From assembly GCA_036250225.1 (NCBI GenBank), contig JAPZLL010000014.1, forward strand, positions 186,001 through 250,000: DNA of 64,000 bases, read 5' to 3'. The stretch is from Cercophora sp. LCS_1. Lineage: Eukaryota; Ascomycota; Sordariomycetes; Sordariales; Lasiosphaeriaceae. How positions within the stretch are numbered: position 1 is the first letter of the stretch; the number at the start of each line of letters is the position of its first letter. A program made the position numbers and the translations under genes. Shown piece after piece: positions 1 to 9,774 of this stretch. The notes beneath the pieces are model-generated. The model worked only from the letters and a program-made list of their open reading frames with translations. It made no database searches and was not told where the DNA came from.

Positions 1-220
1 CCCGGTCGACTATGCCGTTGGTTTCGCAGGTCAGCTGTTTCTTGGCGGCACGCCACTCGTCGATGAGCGATTCGCGGTGGAACAGCAGCCGGATCGGGAG
101 GTGCAGATGGTGCTTCCGCAGGCTGTGCGCGACGAACTGGCCAATGTTTCCGACCCCTAGAATGTAAATAGCCTTCGGGTCCCCTTTTTTAGGCGACAGC
201 AGGGCCGCGGGGGACACCAT
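1..220 (-). CDS. 2-dehydropantoate 2-reductase-like protein, N-terminal part only (truncated by window edge)
   Basis: The minus strand reads from an ATG at 220 off the left edge, giving 73 residues. They open with a short polar leader, then IYILGVGNIGQFVAHSL, a Rossmann beta-alpha-beta with a GxGxxG dinucleotide-binding motif near residues 20-25. A PIRLLFHR-type second strand follows at the usual spacing. This matches the start of ketopantoate reductases (ApbA/PanE, yeast Pan5), which reduce 2-dehydropantoate with NADPH in pantothenate synthesis; fungal genomes also hold several uncharacterised paralogues. An in-frame stop lies upstream with no other ATG between, so 220 is the start unless there is a 5' intron. 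The catalytic Lys and Glu would lie outside the window, so the enzyme class rests on the NADP-binding half only. Confidence 0.7.
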   Translation of the reverse strand, partial: MVSPAALLSPKKGDPKAIYILGVGNIGQFVAHSLRKHHLHLPIRLLFHRESLIDEWRAAKKQLTCETNGIVDR

Positions 221-347
221 GGTGAAGTCGAGGGTTGAGGGTGAGCTGCGAAAATCGTGAAATCTCAGCACACGTGATGGCGTTCGCCCCGCCACCGGCG
301 TGGGGCAGCATCATAGCCCCCGCGTTTGCAGCAGTTATCATAAATCA

Positions 348-419
348 GGTCCGCTGGCTCAATGGCAGAGCGTCTGACTACGAATCAGGAGGTTCCAGGT
401 TCGACCCCTGGGTGGATCG
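348..419 (+). tRNA. tRNA-Arg(ACG), intronless copy
   Basis: A complete 72-nt cloverleaf. The acceptor is GGTCCGC/GTGGATC with two G-T pairs and discriminator G; the D stem is GCTC/GAGC. The anticodon stem is TCTGA/TCAGG around loop CTACGAA (anticodon ACG). The variable loop has 5 nt and the T arm is CCAGG-TTCGACC-CCTGG. A T-rich run (ATTTTTTG) follows within a few bases and can serve as the Pol III terminator. A34 would be edited to inosine to read CGU, CGC and CGA. A second copy with an otherwise identical tRNA body lies inverted at 2586-2664 and carries an intron. Confidence 0.96.
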
Positions 420-1006
420 GATTTTTTGTCCCCTCTCCCCGAGTTCTCCTTTTTTACCCATGAGAACGATAAACATCGTCGTTCCATATTTCTTGTCAAG
501 ATGGTTGTCTCCTTATCCCGCTATTTTCGAAACGTCAGTTGGCACAAATAGACCAACACACAGACGATGCACGCATGCACAAGGCCCGTTGAACCAGGTG
601 TTGGGAGGGATAAAAATGGCAACACGTTTCGAAACACACCAACATCTGGGTATTCTGGATATATGCCGGCCTAGCATCGGCAAGCGTGCTTGGCTCGCCC
701 CAATCGGGCGCCGACCTCCGTCTGAGGGTCAGCATGCCAATGGACCAAGAGCGTGCCAATCTATCTAGATGGACACCCGGACGGGCCACCAGTCAGATTG
801 CCGACTGCACTCTCGGCTCCAGAAACGCACTCTCCCCATGGCCATGCAGTGCAACCACATGCTGACGTTTTTAGCCGACCTGTCTGCACCATATCCCTCA
901 AGGCTCCCTGGACCAGTTTGCGTGTTCTTGGTTTGGTTTCGCGATTTTTGGGGAGCGGAGAAACCATCATCAGTGTCGTCGACTTACACGACAAACCATC
1001 ATCACG
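420..1006. other. Intergenic: tRNA terminator and leader of the caspase-like gene
   Basis: I see no coding sequence with protein-like composition here. The overlapping open frames on both strands read as low-complexity filler. The stretch holds the T-run just after the tRNA and the presumed promoter/leader of the gene starting near 1007. Confidence 0.5.
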
Positions 1007-2381
1007 ATGGCTTCACCGAGCCACCTCAACACCATGGCCCAACCATCCAGACAACCCGAAATGATATCTCCAACAGAGGACTTTACCTCTCTCTGGGAAC
1101 GCCACCTCGCCGCTGCCCGCAAAGAATTCCCTCTTCCTGCCACCACCACCACCAACAACAACAACACCATGTCGGAAATCGACCGACTATGGGACGAATC
1201 CTACAACTCGGTTCTCTCATCCCTCGACGACCTCACAACCTCAACGCAAAGCCCACCACCCTCAACCCACGAAGCCTCCACCCAGGGAACCTCATCCTCC
1301 ACCGCACCATCATCTCCCTCCTCCCTAACTTTCCCCATCCACGCCCAAAAACCACCAGCCATCACCATCTCCTCCCCATCCTCCAACACCTCCTCACCCA
1401 GCGACATCCCACCCCCAACCCCCATGATTGAAATCGGCGGCCGTCGCTCAAAGGGCAAAGAACTAGCCTCCTACTACCTCAAACAAAAACGGTCTCCCCA
1501 AACCAGCGCCTTCAAAACCTCGTACCTGACACCCATCCCCGCAACACCCCAAACCATCCCTCAACAGTCCCAATCTCATGAACCAGAGACACCAATAACC
1601 TCCTTCCGCACCCTCCACCGGTATCAAAACCCGCCACCGGTCGAAGTGCACGTGCTGATCCTAACCTGGGCCAAACACGACCGCCGCGGCGACGACGGGC
1701 AGTTGCTATCACCCGTTCTCGATATCGAGACCGACTCGGTGCGCAACTGCTTCAAGAAGCGAGGATACAAGGTGCAGTGTCGCGTGATCGGGGAGGATTA
1801 TCCCACCGCGGCTGTAGAGACGATTCTGGGGAAATTCTTGCAAAAAGCCGGCGAGGGACGGTTGTTGATGGTGTATTATAGGGGGTTTGGGAATCTGGAG
1901 GGGGAGACGGAAGGGCAGAGACGGATGGTTTTTTCGAGGTGAGTTCTCCCAAACCAATTGTCAGAGAAGGAGGGAGCAAAAAAAAGACTGACAAAGACGT
2001 AGCGGCTTCGGAGGAAGTTATTTCTTCTGGGATGATGTCAGGGATGCCATCATGCTTGCTGAGGGCGAGGTGGTCATGGTCATGGACTGTCTGGCTGCGC
2101 CTGGGGCCGAACAGCATGAGATCCTCATGGAGCCGGGCTTGGTGGTGTCCAAGCAGACGAAGCAGCTGCTTGGCGTGTGTGCGCCGTATGGTGTTGGAGG
2201 GGGCTATATGGCCGGCGTCATGTGCAGGGCGTTGGACGGTGTCGGGATGTTGAGCGTGCAGGGTCTGTGTTCGAGGATGAGGGAGGAGTTGCGGGGCGAG
2301 GTGGTGGAGGAGTCGAGCGTGTTTGTGACACAGCTTGGGGGAGGACAGCTGATGGATATTTACTTGCCTCGCTTTGGGTAA
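1007..2381 (+). CDS. Caspase-like (C14-fold) domain protein, probable pseudoenzyme
   Basis: Two exons (1007-1938 and 2003-2381) joined over a 64-nt GT-AG intron encode 436 residues. Residues 1 to about 205 are Ser/Thr/Pro-rich and probably disordered. From about residue 210 a caspase-like core appears: a beta strand (VEVHVLILTWAKH), an acidic segment (LDIETDSVRNCFKKRGY), then LLMVYYRGFG and later VVMVMDCLAAPGA. In active metacaspases and fungal caspase-like domains these two sites read YYxGHG and DCCxxG. Here the His position is Phe and the nucleophilic Cys position appears to be Leu, so I infer the fold without protease activity. Several in-frame ATGs near 1007-1034 leave the exact start open. 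The family call rests on motif order and secondary-structure pattern, not a search. Confidence 0.62.
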
Positions 2382-2585
2382 GGGAGGATATGTGTTTGGA
2401 TATGATATGGCTGAAGAATTGGGTAGATTGAAAAGCGGGAGTTTGGATACCAGGTTGGTTGGTTGGCTGTTTGTTTGTTTCTTGGGTAATGTAGGTTATT
2501 ATGTCGTAATGAGATATGATAATGCCGTGTCGAGATGTTGGGTGACAAAAAGATAGGATTTGGGAATGCTGCAGACAGCAAAAGT

Positions 2586-2664
2586 CGATCCACCCAGGGG
2601 TCGAACCTGGAACCTCCTGATGTACTCTTCGTAGTCAGACGCTCTGCCATTGAGCCAGCGGACC
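2586..2664 (-). tRNA. tRNA-Arg(ACG) with a 7-nt intron
   Basis: Read on the minus strand, this is the same tRNA body as the copy at 348-419, interrupted in the anticodon loop by 7 extra bases (plus-strand 2622-2628, AGAGTAC in the tRNA sense). With the cut placed after position 37, the canonical tRNA intron site, the mature anticodon loop is CTACGAA. A shifted placement (GAGTACA) gives the same mature tRNA. A TTTT run follows the 3' end. Seven nucleotides is close to the lower size limit known for nuclear tRNA introns. The gene is intact in all four stems. Confidence 0.94.
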
Positions 2665-3362
2665 GTATTATCTGATTGTTGAGTGGCAAGTATGGCTACT
2701 TCGCTCACAAAGAGAAGAATTTTGCGTTGTGTTGTGGAGTGAAGGCGGCGTGGAGGTGGGCCACTGACTCGCGGTAAACAAACCCCTTTCTCTCCACCCG
2801 GTCCATGCCACCCGAGACCGTCCAGGGGGATGTAATCCAGCAAAGTGCCACAGGTGGACCGCCAACCTCTCGATATTGTCTGACACCGGTGCCACGGAGA
2901 TCGGGGTCGAGCATTGTGTTCGGGCCGCTTCGATGACGGGTCCTGATCGTGATCATCCCCACCGGCCAAGTCACCTTGCACACCAGAGATAGCCCCATTT
3001 CCACAGCAGCAATGACGAATGCCGCGCCGTTGTGAGAGCGTCATTTCGAAGTCGCCTCCAAAACCTCTCGACCGACGAGCACAGAGCAACTAGCTCCCGT
3101 CTGTGACGCCCCGGCTTTTACGCCGTGCCACGACAACCGCTTGCCGTACCACGGACCGCCAGACGGGATACCATCCAGTAGCCGAAACAGTGTCACATCA
3201 ACCGTCCTGTGTTGCCCGGTGTCACTCTCTCCTGGCCAAGTTGCCTCAAGTTGAACCACCCTCAAACAAGAAGAACATATAAACCCGTCTCCAGCGTCTG
3301 CCCGAGACCTAGTCTCTGTCAGGGTTTCCATACTGTATCTATCCGTCAACCGAGCTGTCAAA
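2665..3362. other. Intergenic region between tRNA-Arg and the cupredoxin-like gene
   Basis: About 700 bases with overlapping open frames on the minus strand (2668-3526), none with recognisable domains or a signal peptide. The last 100 bases, CT-rich and running up to the ATG at 3363, look like the promoter/leader of the secreted protein gene. Confidence 0.45.
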
Positions 3363-4174
3363 ATGCCTTCACACGTGTCCCCTCTCTTCTCCTTTTTCGC
3401 CTTCCTCCATCTCGTGTATGCCCAAAGGCTCCATCCTATCCTAGTCCAGCCAGTCGACGGCTGGCAGCCCCGTATCACGGAAGCCCAAAGAGATGACATC
3501 CTTGAGTTCCACTTCCTGGTGTCCAATCACAGCGTGGTAGCCGGCGACCTCCATGGTGACGCCTGCACTCCAGCCAAGGAAGGCGGTTTCTTCTCCGGTT
3601 TCTACCCAGTTGACGATGGCGAAAGCGTAAGCACCCGCCCTTTCATCCCCAAGCCCCATCTGACAACTCCCAGCCCGTCGTCTTCCGTGTAAGCGTGACC
3701 GGTCCAGAGCCCGTCGTCTTCTACGACCCCAACAACTGCGATAAACAGTTTGTCGGTGGAGTCAACATCGACCCGAGCGCCTTGGAGTCCTACGCCTGCG
3801 CGGCAGCCAAAGTCCCCGTCACCGACGCTGTCGTGCCTAGCAAGCCGTTCGGTGGCATTATCTCCACCCGCGATCTCACGGGAGATCCCGCCGCAGAAAC
3901 ACCCGCACCATACGGCCGACCTCCTCAGACGACGCCGACTGGTGGTGTGGTACCAGCTACAGTGACGCCGGCTACGAGCCCCACAGGAGCTGGGACAGTG
4001 GGAACACCATCGCCCACCGAAGTGCCTGCGCCCACAAGCAGTGGGAATGATGGGTCGCCAGAGGCTAGCCCTCCCGGGCCAGGCCTCACGGACGGCGTCG
4101 CTCACATGAGTATTGGCTTGGGCTGGGTTATCGTGATGGGGGTGGTCGGGGTGCTTGGAGGTCAAATCTGGTAG
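3363..4174 (+). CDS. Secreted GPI-anchored cupredoxin-like serine-rich protein
   Basis: Two exons (3363-3626, 3674-4174; 47-nt intron, phase 0) encode 254 residues. Residues 1 to about 20 form a signal peptide ending before AQ. The middle has the plastocyanin-like layout of fungal extracellular serine-rich proteins: DILEFHFLVSNHSVV, a Cys (DACTP), GFFSGFYPV, then PVVFRVSVTGPEPVVFYDP and a second Cys (NNCDK). The segment VGGVN stands where copper-binding members have HCxxGM-type ligands. A Pro/Thr/Ser/Gly-rich stalk follows from about residue 135, and the protein ends in a hydrophobic tail (IGLGWVIVMGVVGVLGG), as expected of a GPI-attachment signal. The likely place is the plasma membrane or wall. 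Copper binding is doubtful because the C-terminal His and Met ligands are missing. Confidence 0.78.
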
Positions 4175-4681
4175 AGTAGTGATGTATTGTAATACGGCGG
4201 TAATAATAAGATGTCCTGTGAGGATGAACTTGTTTGTTGGCGGGCGTCTTGTTGCTTGTGTCTGTCAGCATCTAAGCATTCGGGGGACACAAACCGATAC
4301 CCTGCTTCTCTTCCAGCCTAAGAACTTTTGGGTCATACAAGCACAAGTACAATGCGGCTGGTCACAATCTCGGTAATGGGCAAGAAGCGATACCGTGTAT
4401 GGATGATGTCGAGCCAAAGCAAAGTGGTGTTAGGGAAGGAAACGGGAGAGAAGACGGTGCCATATCACTGGTGGGCTTTGTGACCAACTTACTGAACTTC
4501 GTGACGCGATGGCACGCAGTGGCAAATGACGAAAGGAAATGATACTCGGCATGTTCCCAAGTCGACATGCAATGGCGGGGTCGCGCTTCTAACAGTTGCG
4601 TCCTTTCGGTTACGACGGTAAACTCTGGCGACGGAATACTCATGAGTCGAAAATTAGTAATGACTCTTCGTATTGATACAT
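4175..4681. other. Shared 3' intergenic region between convergent genes
   Basis: The stretch lies between the 3' ends of the cupredoxin-like gene (+) and EMC4 (-). It is relatively AT-rich next to the coding DNA. No further gene seen; it should hold both 3' UTRs. Confidence 0.5.
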
Positions 4682-5407
4682 TTACAGAGCTGGAACCGCA
4701 TGCTCCAGGGGCTCCCGTTGTGTCTCCCACGCAAGCCAGTCTGATCTCGTCGTTCTGTTCTGGTTAGCAAGAGCAACCGCCTCGAGTCGCATACGTACGG
4801 TAATAGCCCCATGTTGTTTACCTTCCACACTCCCAGCGCCAAAGCCACCAACTGCATCAAGACGTAGGCGAGCTTGACCTGCACAATCTTTGCTTTGTTC
4901 GTGTCTGTCTCGAATCGCTCAAACGCCTGGTTCGTCCCAAGAATGCCCATGATGGGGTTCTTGAAGGCCATAAACACCATCATGATGCTGAATATCTGCA
5001 ACGAGTTGCCCGACATGTACATCATGATGCCCGTCATGGGCAACCCTTTGATAGGCCCCAGCGCAACCTCCCACGCCTTCTTGACCTTGAGCGTGTCCAT
5101 CTCTTCGGGGGTCGGCGCTTTTCGCTGGGCGGCCTTGGCATCTTTCGCAGAGTCCTTCTTCTGCAAGCTGTCAGTCGATGCCGAACAAGGGGATCGTGTC
5201 GCGCACCCTGGAGCTCGTTTGCGACGACGGATACCCTGGCGGATCAGGGAACACGTTCTTGGACGACGGCGCCTTGTACGCGGGCGGGCTGTTGAGTTCA
5301 GTCACCCATCGTGGCGCCTCGTTCGACGAGATCTTCAATTCGGACATGGCGTTGCGGTTGGAGGAAGCAAGACTCGAAACGGCGTTGCACGTTGAAGCTT
5401 GAGACAA
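4682..5407 (-). CDS. EMC4: ER membrane protein complex subunit 4
   Basis: Three exons (5207-5407, 4799-5160, 4682-4754) give 211 residues. The first intron is only 46 nt (5161-5206). Residues about 20-67 hold the conserved N-terminal APRWVTELNSPPAY segment. Then come a Lys-rich linker, TPEEMDTLKVKKAWEVALGPIKGLPM, and two hydrophobic segments (GIMMYMSGNSLQIFSIMMVFMAF and YVLMQLVALALGVWKV). The tail is LLPTTRSDWLAW, all signatures of the DUF1077/EMC4 family. EMC4 is a cytosol-facing subunit of the EMC insertase, which places transmembrane segments of ER membrane proteins. A second in-frame ATG at 5347 (MSELKISSNEAPRW) is a plausible alternative start that would shorten the product by 20 residues. 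Confidence 0.92.
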
Positions 5408-5932
5408 GAGCTTGTCGCCCCACTGTGAGCCGCTCCCGCCGATGTGGACCGTGCGTCTGGACCCGGTCCCCAGGTCTTGGACGCTCCACTAAAATCTGGC
5501 GACGGCGGGGGCTTCTAGGGGCTGATCGCTGCCAGGGTCTCGAGCGCGCAACGACGACTGAAGAATAATCACCGCTGAAGCCACGACCAGCGTGCAACGA
5601 CCCAATTGCAACGGCCTGGCTGGTGACGACCTCGAACACGACGATAGCAATCCGATACGGCTGCCGTCTATCACCCGACGACGCCCCGGGCACCGACGCA
5701 CGATAAGCATAATCCGTGGTTGCCGTCAAGGTCGCATGTGACGTCCCGCGATATCTGCGAGTCTGCGACGTCGACGGTTGGCCACTTGACGGCAGACGCT
5801 CGGCGTGAGGGGTTCACACACCCACTATCCTGCCGGCAGCCCATTTGCCCGGCATCCGGCCCGTCTCGAGCTCGTCTGCCACCAGAACACCAAACAGGTT
5901 AAGAGGCAGAGGGAGGTCCTCCAGTCGACACC
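5408..5932. promoter_or_regulatory. Divergent promoter region of EMC4 and AP-1 beta
   Basis: About 525 bases between two divergently transcribed secretory-pathway genes. No coding sequence is convincing. Both genes must take their core promoter from this stretch, but I see no specific element that I can name with confidence. Confidence 0.5.
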
Positions 5933-8415
5933 ATGGCGACCGCTCAAGGAGGAGGCGACTCCAAGCTGTTTGCTCGCGTAAGATCTCCTGCTTCCCGTCC
6001 AATCTGCAAGGGACGCTCTTTGTCTCAAGCCACCCCTAGCCCCGGACTTCCCAAGGGATAGCTCCCACACACCTCTCGCGGGGTCGCAGTCGACGCTGTC
6101 CGTCGTCGTTCTGTCCCTACCAAAGAGAAATGCCCCCGTTGCGCACACTCCCCGGCCGTCACCATGTTTATGGCATATGTTCCCCCGCCAACTTACTACC
6201 CCTTTCGGGGTCCACAGGGCAAGGTCGCAGAGCTCCGCCTCGAGCTCAACAGCGGGAGCAAGAAGGACAAGAACTTCACCACCAAGAAGATCGCCCTCAA
6301 GAAGATCGTCGCGAACATGACCATGAGCAACAACGACATGGTGGCTCTGTTTCCCGACATCATCGCCTGCATGGCGATCCAGAGCCTCGAGATCAAGAAG
6401 ATGTAAGGGAGCCGCGGACATGGGAGGACGTGCTGACGCCTGCAGGTGCTTCTTGTTCCTCGTCAACTACGCTAGGATGCGCCCCGAGATTGCCGTCAAA
6501 GCAATACCCGTGCTGGAACACGATATGGAAGACCCGAACCCCCTGGTCCGCGCCCTTGCGCTGCGGACCATGTCGTATATCCACGTCCGCGAGTTCGTCG
6601 ATGCCACGGTCCCGATTGTAAGGAGTCTTCTCCGCGACACAGATCCTTATGTTCGAAAGACGGCTGCATTCTGCGTCGCCAAGCTGTATGATCACGACAG
6701 GAAGAGGGTGGAAGAGAAGAATGGCAGGGACTCGAGTCTGATCGAGCGGTTGAACAACTTGCTCCACGACGATAACCCAACTGTTGTGGCTAGCGCTCTG
6801 GCAGCTTTGATGGATATTTGGGAGCGGAATGAGGTCATCAAGCTCACAATCGACTATCGACATGCCTCCAAGTTGGTGGCCATTCTGCCCGACTGCTCCG
6901 AGTATGTATACCCATCACCCACTCACCGACCAACGTGCTGACTGCTGTAGATGGGGTCAAACATATATCCTCGAGGCGCTGATGTCCTACGTGCCTCAAG
7001 AATCAGGAGAGGCTCTCCTACTGGCCGAGCGCATCGCGCCACGACTTTCTCACTCCAACTCAGCCGTCGTGTTGACCTCGATCCGCGTTGTCTTGTACCT
7101 CATGAACTACATCTCCGACCAGAAGCAAATATCCGCCCTCTGTCGCAAACTGTCACCACCCCTGGTCACCCTCCTTGCCAAGGGGCCCGAGGTTCAATAT
7201 CTCGCCCTCCGCAACGCCCTTCTCATCCTCCAACGGCGTCCCGAAGTACTCCGCAACGACATCCGCGTCTTCTTTTGCAAATACAACGATCCCATCTATG
7301 TCAAAGTCACCAAACTTGAGCTCATCTTCATGCTGGCCAACGAGAAAAATATTGACGAAGTCCTTCCCGAACTCCGCGAGTACGCCACTGAAATCGACGT
7401 CCACTTTGTGCGCAAAGCGGTCCGGGCCATTGGCAAACTAGCCATCAAAATCGAGCCTGCTGCCCGGCGCTGCATCAACCTGCTACTCGAGCTCGTCGCT
7501 ACCAAGGTCACATATATCGTCCAAGAAGCAACCGTGGTGATTCGCAACATCTTCCGCAAATACCCCAACCAATACGAATCCATCATCGGTACCCTCTGCG
7601 AGCATCTCGACTCGCTCGACGAGCCCGAAGCCAAAGCAGCCATGGTCTGGGTCATTGGCCAGTACGCCTCCCGCATCGAAAACTCGGACGCCCTCCTCGA
7701 AGACTTCCTCTACTCTTTCTCCGAAGAGCCAGTCGAGGTCCAACTGGCGCTACTGACCGCAACCGTCAAGCTCTTCATCCAGCGCCCCACGCGCGGCCAG
7801 GAACTCGTCCCCAAGGTACTGAAATGGGCCACCGAAGAGACCGATAACCCCGATCTCCGTGACCGCGCATACATGTACTGGCGCCTTCTGTCGACCGACA
7901 TGGAAGCTGCAAAACGCATCGTCATGGGCGAGAAACCCGCCATCACGGCCGAATCAGAGCGTCTGGACCCCCAAACCCTCGAGGAAATGTGTCTTGTCGT
8001 CGGCACGCTTGCGACTGTCTACCTTAAGCCGGTACAGACTGTCTTCCGCAATGCCCGACCACGAAGACTGCAGGACTCACCCGCGCTGCAGCGCCAGGAG
8101 GTGCCCGGGCCGGGGGGTATCTTGTCGGATGCGCAAAAGAGTCTATCTCAGTTTGGCATGGGCGGCCAGCCGGCGGATTTCGATCCACGAACTGACAGGC
8201 CTGTACCAGCGGAGGGCGGGAATCTCCAACAGGCAGTCAACGACGCAGACGAGTACTTTACGAGCCAGATGCAGGGGATGAGGATCCAGGAGCAGGGCGA
8301 TAGTTTTGGCGGAAACGGCGGCAACGAGGGGAGCTACGTCGTCAATCAATACGCACCGCAGACTGTGTATCAACCTGCGCAGGGGCATGCGAATAATGGG
8401 GATTTGTTACTTTAG
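5933..8415 (+). CDS. APL2: AP-1 clathrin adaptor complex, beta subunit
   Basis: Four exons (5933-5977, 6218-6402, 6446-6901, 6951-8415) encode 716 residues. The first intron is unusually long for this window (240 nt). The sequence GKVAELRLELNSGSKKDKNFTTKKIALKKIVANMTMSNNDMVALFPDI opens the adaptin trunk. Helical HEAT/ARM-like repeats continue to about residue 590 (CFLFLVNYARMRPE, DPNPLVRALALRTMS, DPYVRKTAAFCVAKLYD, AMVWVIGQYA). A Gly/Gln-rich linker follows (about 620-716). There is no C-terminal ear, which is usual for fungal AP-1 beta and argues against AP-2 beta. Its role is clathrin-coat assembly at the trans-Golgi and endosomes, with dileucine cargo recognition together with sigma-1. Confidence 0.93.
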
Positions 8416-9075
8416 GATGTTTGTTGGTCGCAAGTGCACGTGGTCAAGCTTTTCATGAACATCTTGAGGGGTTTGTTTATTCCTTCACGAGCACATAGGA
8501 AATTTTATTGACTGGACAAACATTTGCGCCTGGAAACATGTGAGAGCCTCGATGGGCGTTAGGAATTGAGTGTTTGATGCGGTCATAATACGCTCGCAGC
8601 GGGTTGTAAGGTTGATTGCTTTCCCATGGGCCTACAACACACGTACACATACAGTACGCAACATGGAGGTGAACAATAAGACAGCGGGAAACACAAGATA
8701 GGGGAAGAGTTCGTTTTCGTTCCAGCTACGAAAGACTGCAATTCTACGGTCGCAAATCCCAACTCCCAAAGCCATAAAATGAAGAAAACGCAAAGCAAGA
8801 ATTACCCTATCCCCAAATTCCCAGGATACAAAAAGACAAACATGTATGATGTTTTCTTCTTTTTGTCCAGTTCAGCTTGGTACCGCCGTAGCTGTCAACA
8901 TTTTCCCAGATGTGCAAAGACCAAAAGATGATTGGTTTTCGAGTCACCTCCTGAATGCCGCCCATGCTTGACAGATAGAAAGAGAATTCGTACTAGCAAG
9001 ACAATTCTTCCTAAGTCAAATGCTGAGTAGAAAGCTGAGCTCGCCTTTGTCGGTAGTGTTGTGATCAACGCGCCT
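8416..9075. other. Intergenic region between convergent 3' ends
   Basis: About 660 bases between AP-1 beta (+) and the GPI protein (-). The stretch is AT-richer than the flanks and holds only a 71-codon minus-strand open frame with no recognisable feature. Confidence 0.5.
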
Positions 9076-9774
9076 TTAGGCAGCGGCGAACATCAACAAG
9101 GCCACGGCGCCCAACATCATGCTTCCCATGGCGGCCGCACCCGAAGCGCCGCTAGATGCCGTCGTGGTGGCTGCGGCCGATGAATTGGTTGGGCTGACTG
9201 ACATGCCTGGCATATCCGACATAGTCGACATAGTACCCGTCATAGCTGACATGTTGTGGCTCGCCGTAGTGGTAGTGAAGGTAGTCAGGGCGGACGGCTT
9301 AGTCGTCACGGAACCGGTGCCCCAGATAGAAGTGGTCTCATTGCTGACTGTAATCGACGCGGTGACCGCGACAGTCTGGGTCGTGGTGCCGGTACTGACA
9401 GTTTTCGAGGTGGTAGAAGTGGGCGAGGTCTCGACGGAAAGAGGCGCAACACCGGAGGCGACGGAGAGGGGCGCAACACCAGAGGTGGTGGCGTTGATAG
9501 GGGAGGAAACGATCGAGGTCGAGTTGACGGAGACGGGGACCACGGTCGACACGGGCGTGACCGAGGCCGAGGCGGGATTCTCGGAGGCAGGGATCGAGGC
9601 CACGCTCGAGTAGACGGTGGTAACCGCGGTACCGTAGACGGTGGTGGTCGAAGTGACGGTGGTAAACCCCTCCTCGGTGCCCGCGGAGGGGATGGGGTTC
9701 GGCGCCGCGTTGGCGAGTGCCACAGAAGCAGTCGCCAGGGTGAGGAAAGCGTGGGTAAGCATTTTGGTCTGCAT
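9076..9774 (-). CDS. Ser/Thr-rich GPI-anchored cell wall protein
   Basis: A single exon of 232 residues. A signal peptide (about 1-23: MLTHAFLTLATASVALANA, preceded by MQTK) is followed by a Ser/Thr/Val-rich body that repeats TTVYGTAVTTVYSS-type motifs. Two near-tandem copies of SGVAPLSV occur in the middle. Several NxS/T sequons are visible (NSTS, NATT, NETT, NMSA, NSSA). The C-terminus is a small-residue omega-like site and a hydrophobic tail (GAAAMGSMMLGAVALLMFAAA). There are no cysteines, so it is neither a hydrophobin nor a CFEM protein. A structural, heavily O-glycosylated wall or membrane protein is the likely role; I cannot assign a more exact function. Confidence 0.82.
   Translation of the reverse strand: MQTKMLTHAFLTLATASVALANAAPNPIPSAGTEEGFTTVTSTTTVYGTAVTTVYSSVASIPASENPASASVTPVSTVVPVSVNSTSIVSSPINATTSGVAPLSVASGVAPLSVETSPTSTTSKTVSTGTTTQTVAVTASITVSNETTSIWGTGSVTTKPSALTTFTTTTASHNMSAMTGTMSTMSDMPGMSVSPTNSSAAATTTASSGASGAAAMGSMMLGAVALLMFAAA

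Noticed and set aside
235..768. 177-codon plus-strand frame over the first tRNA gene
   Set aside because: It translates through the tRNA and has no domain; an intact tRNA explains the conserved part.
9119..9613. 164-codon plus-strand frame opposite the Ser/Thr-rich GPI protein
   Set aside because: A mirror of a repetitive low-complexity gene; it lacks signal peptide or domains, while the minus frame has signal peptide and GPI tail.
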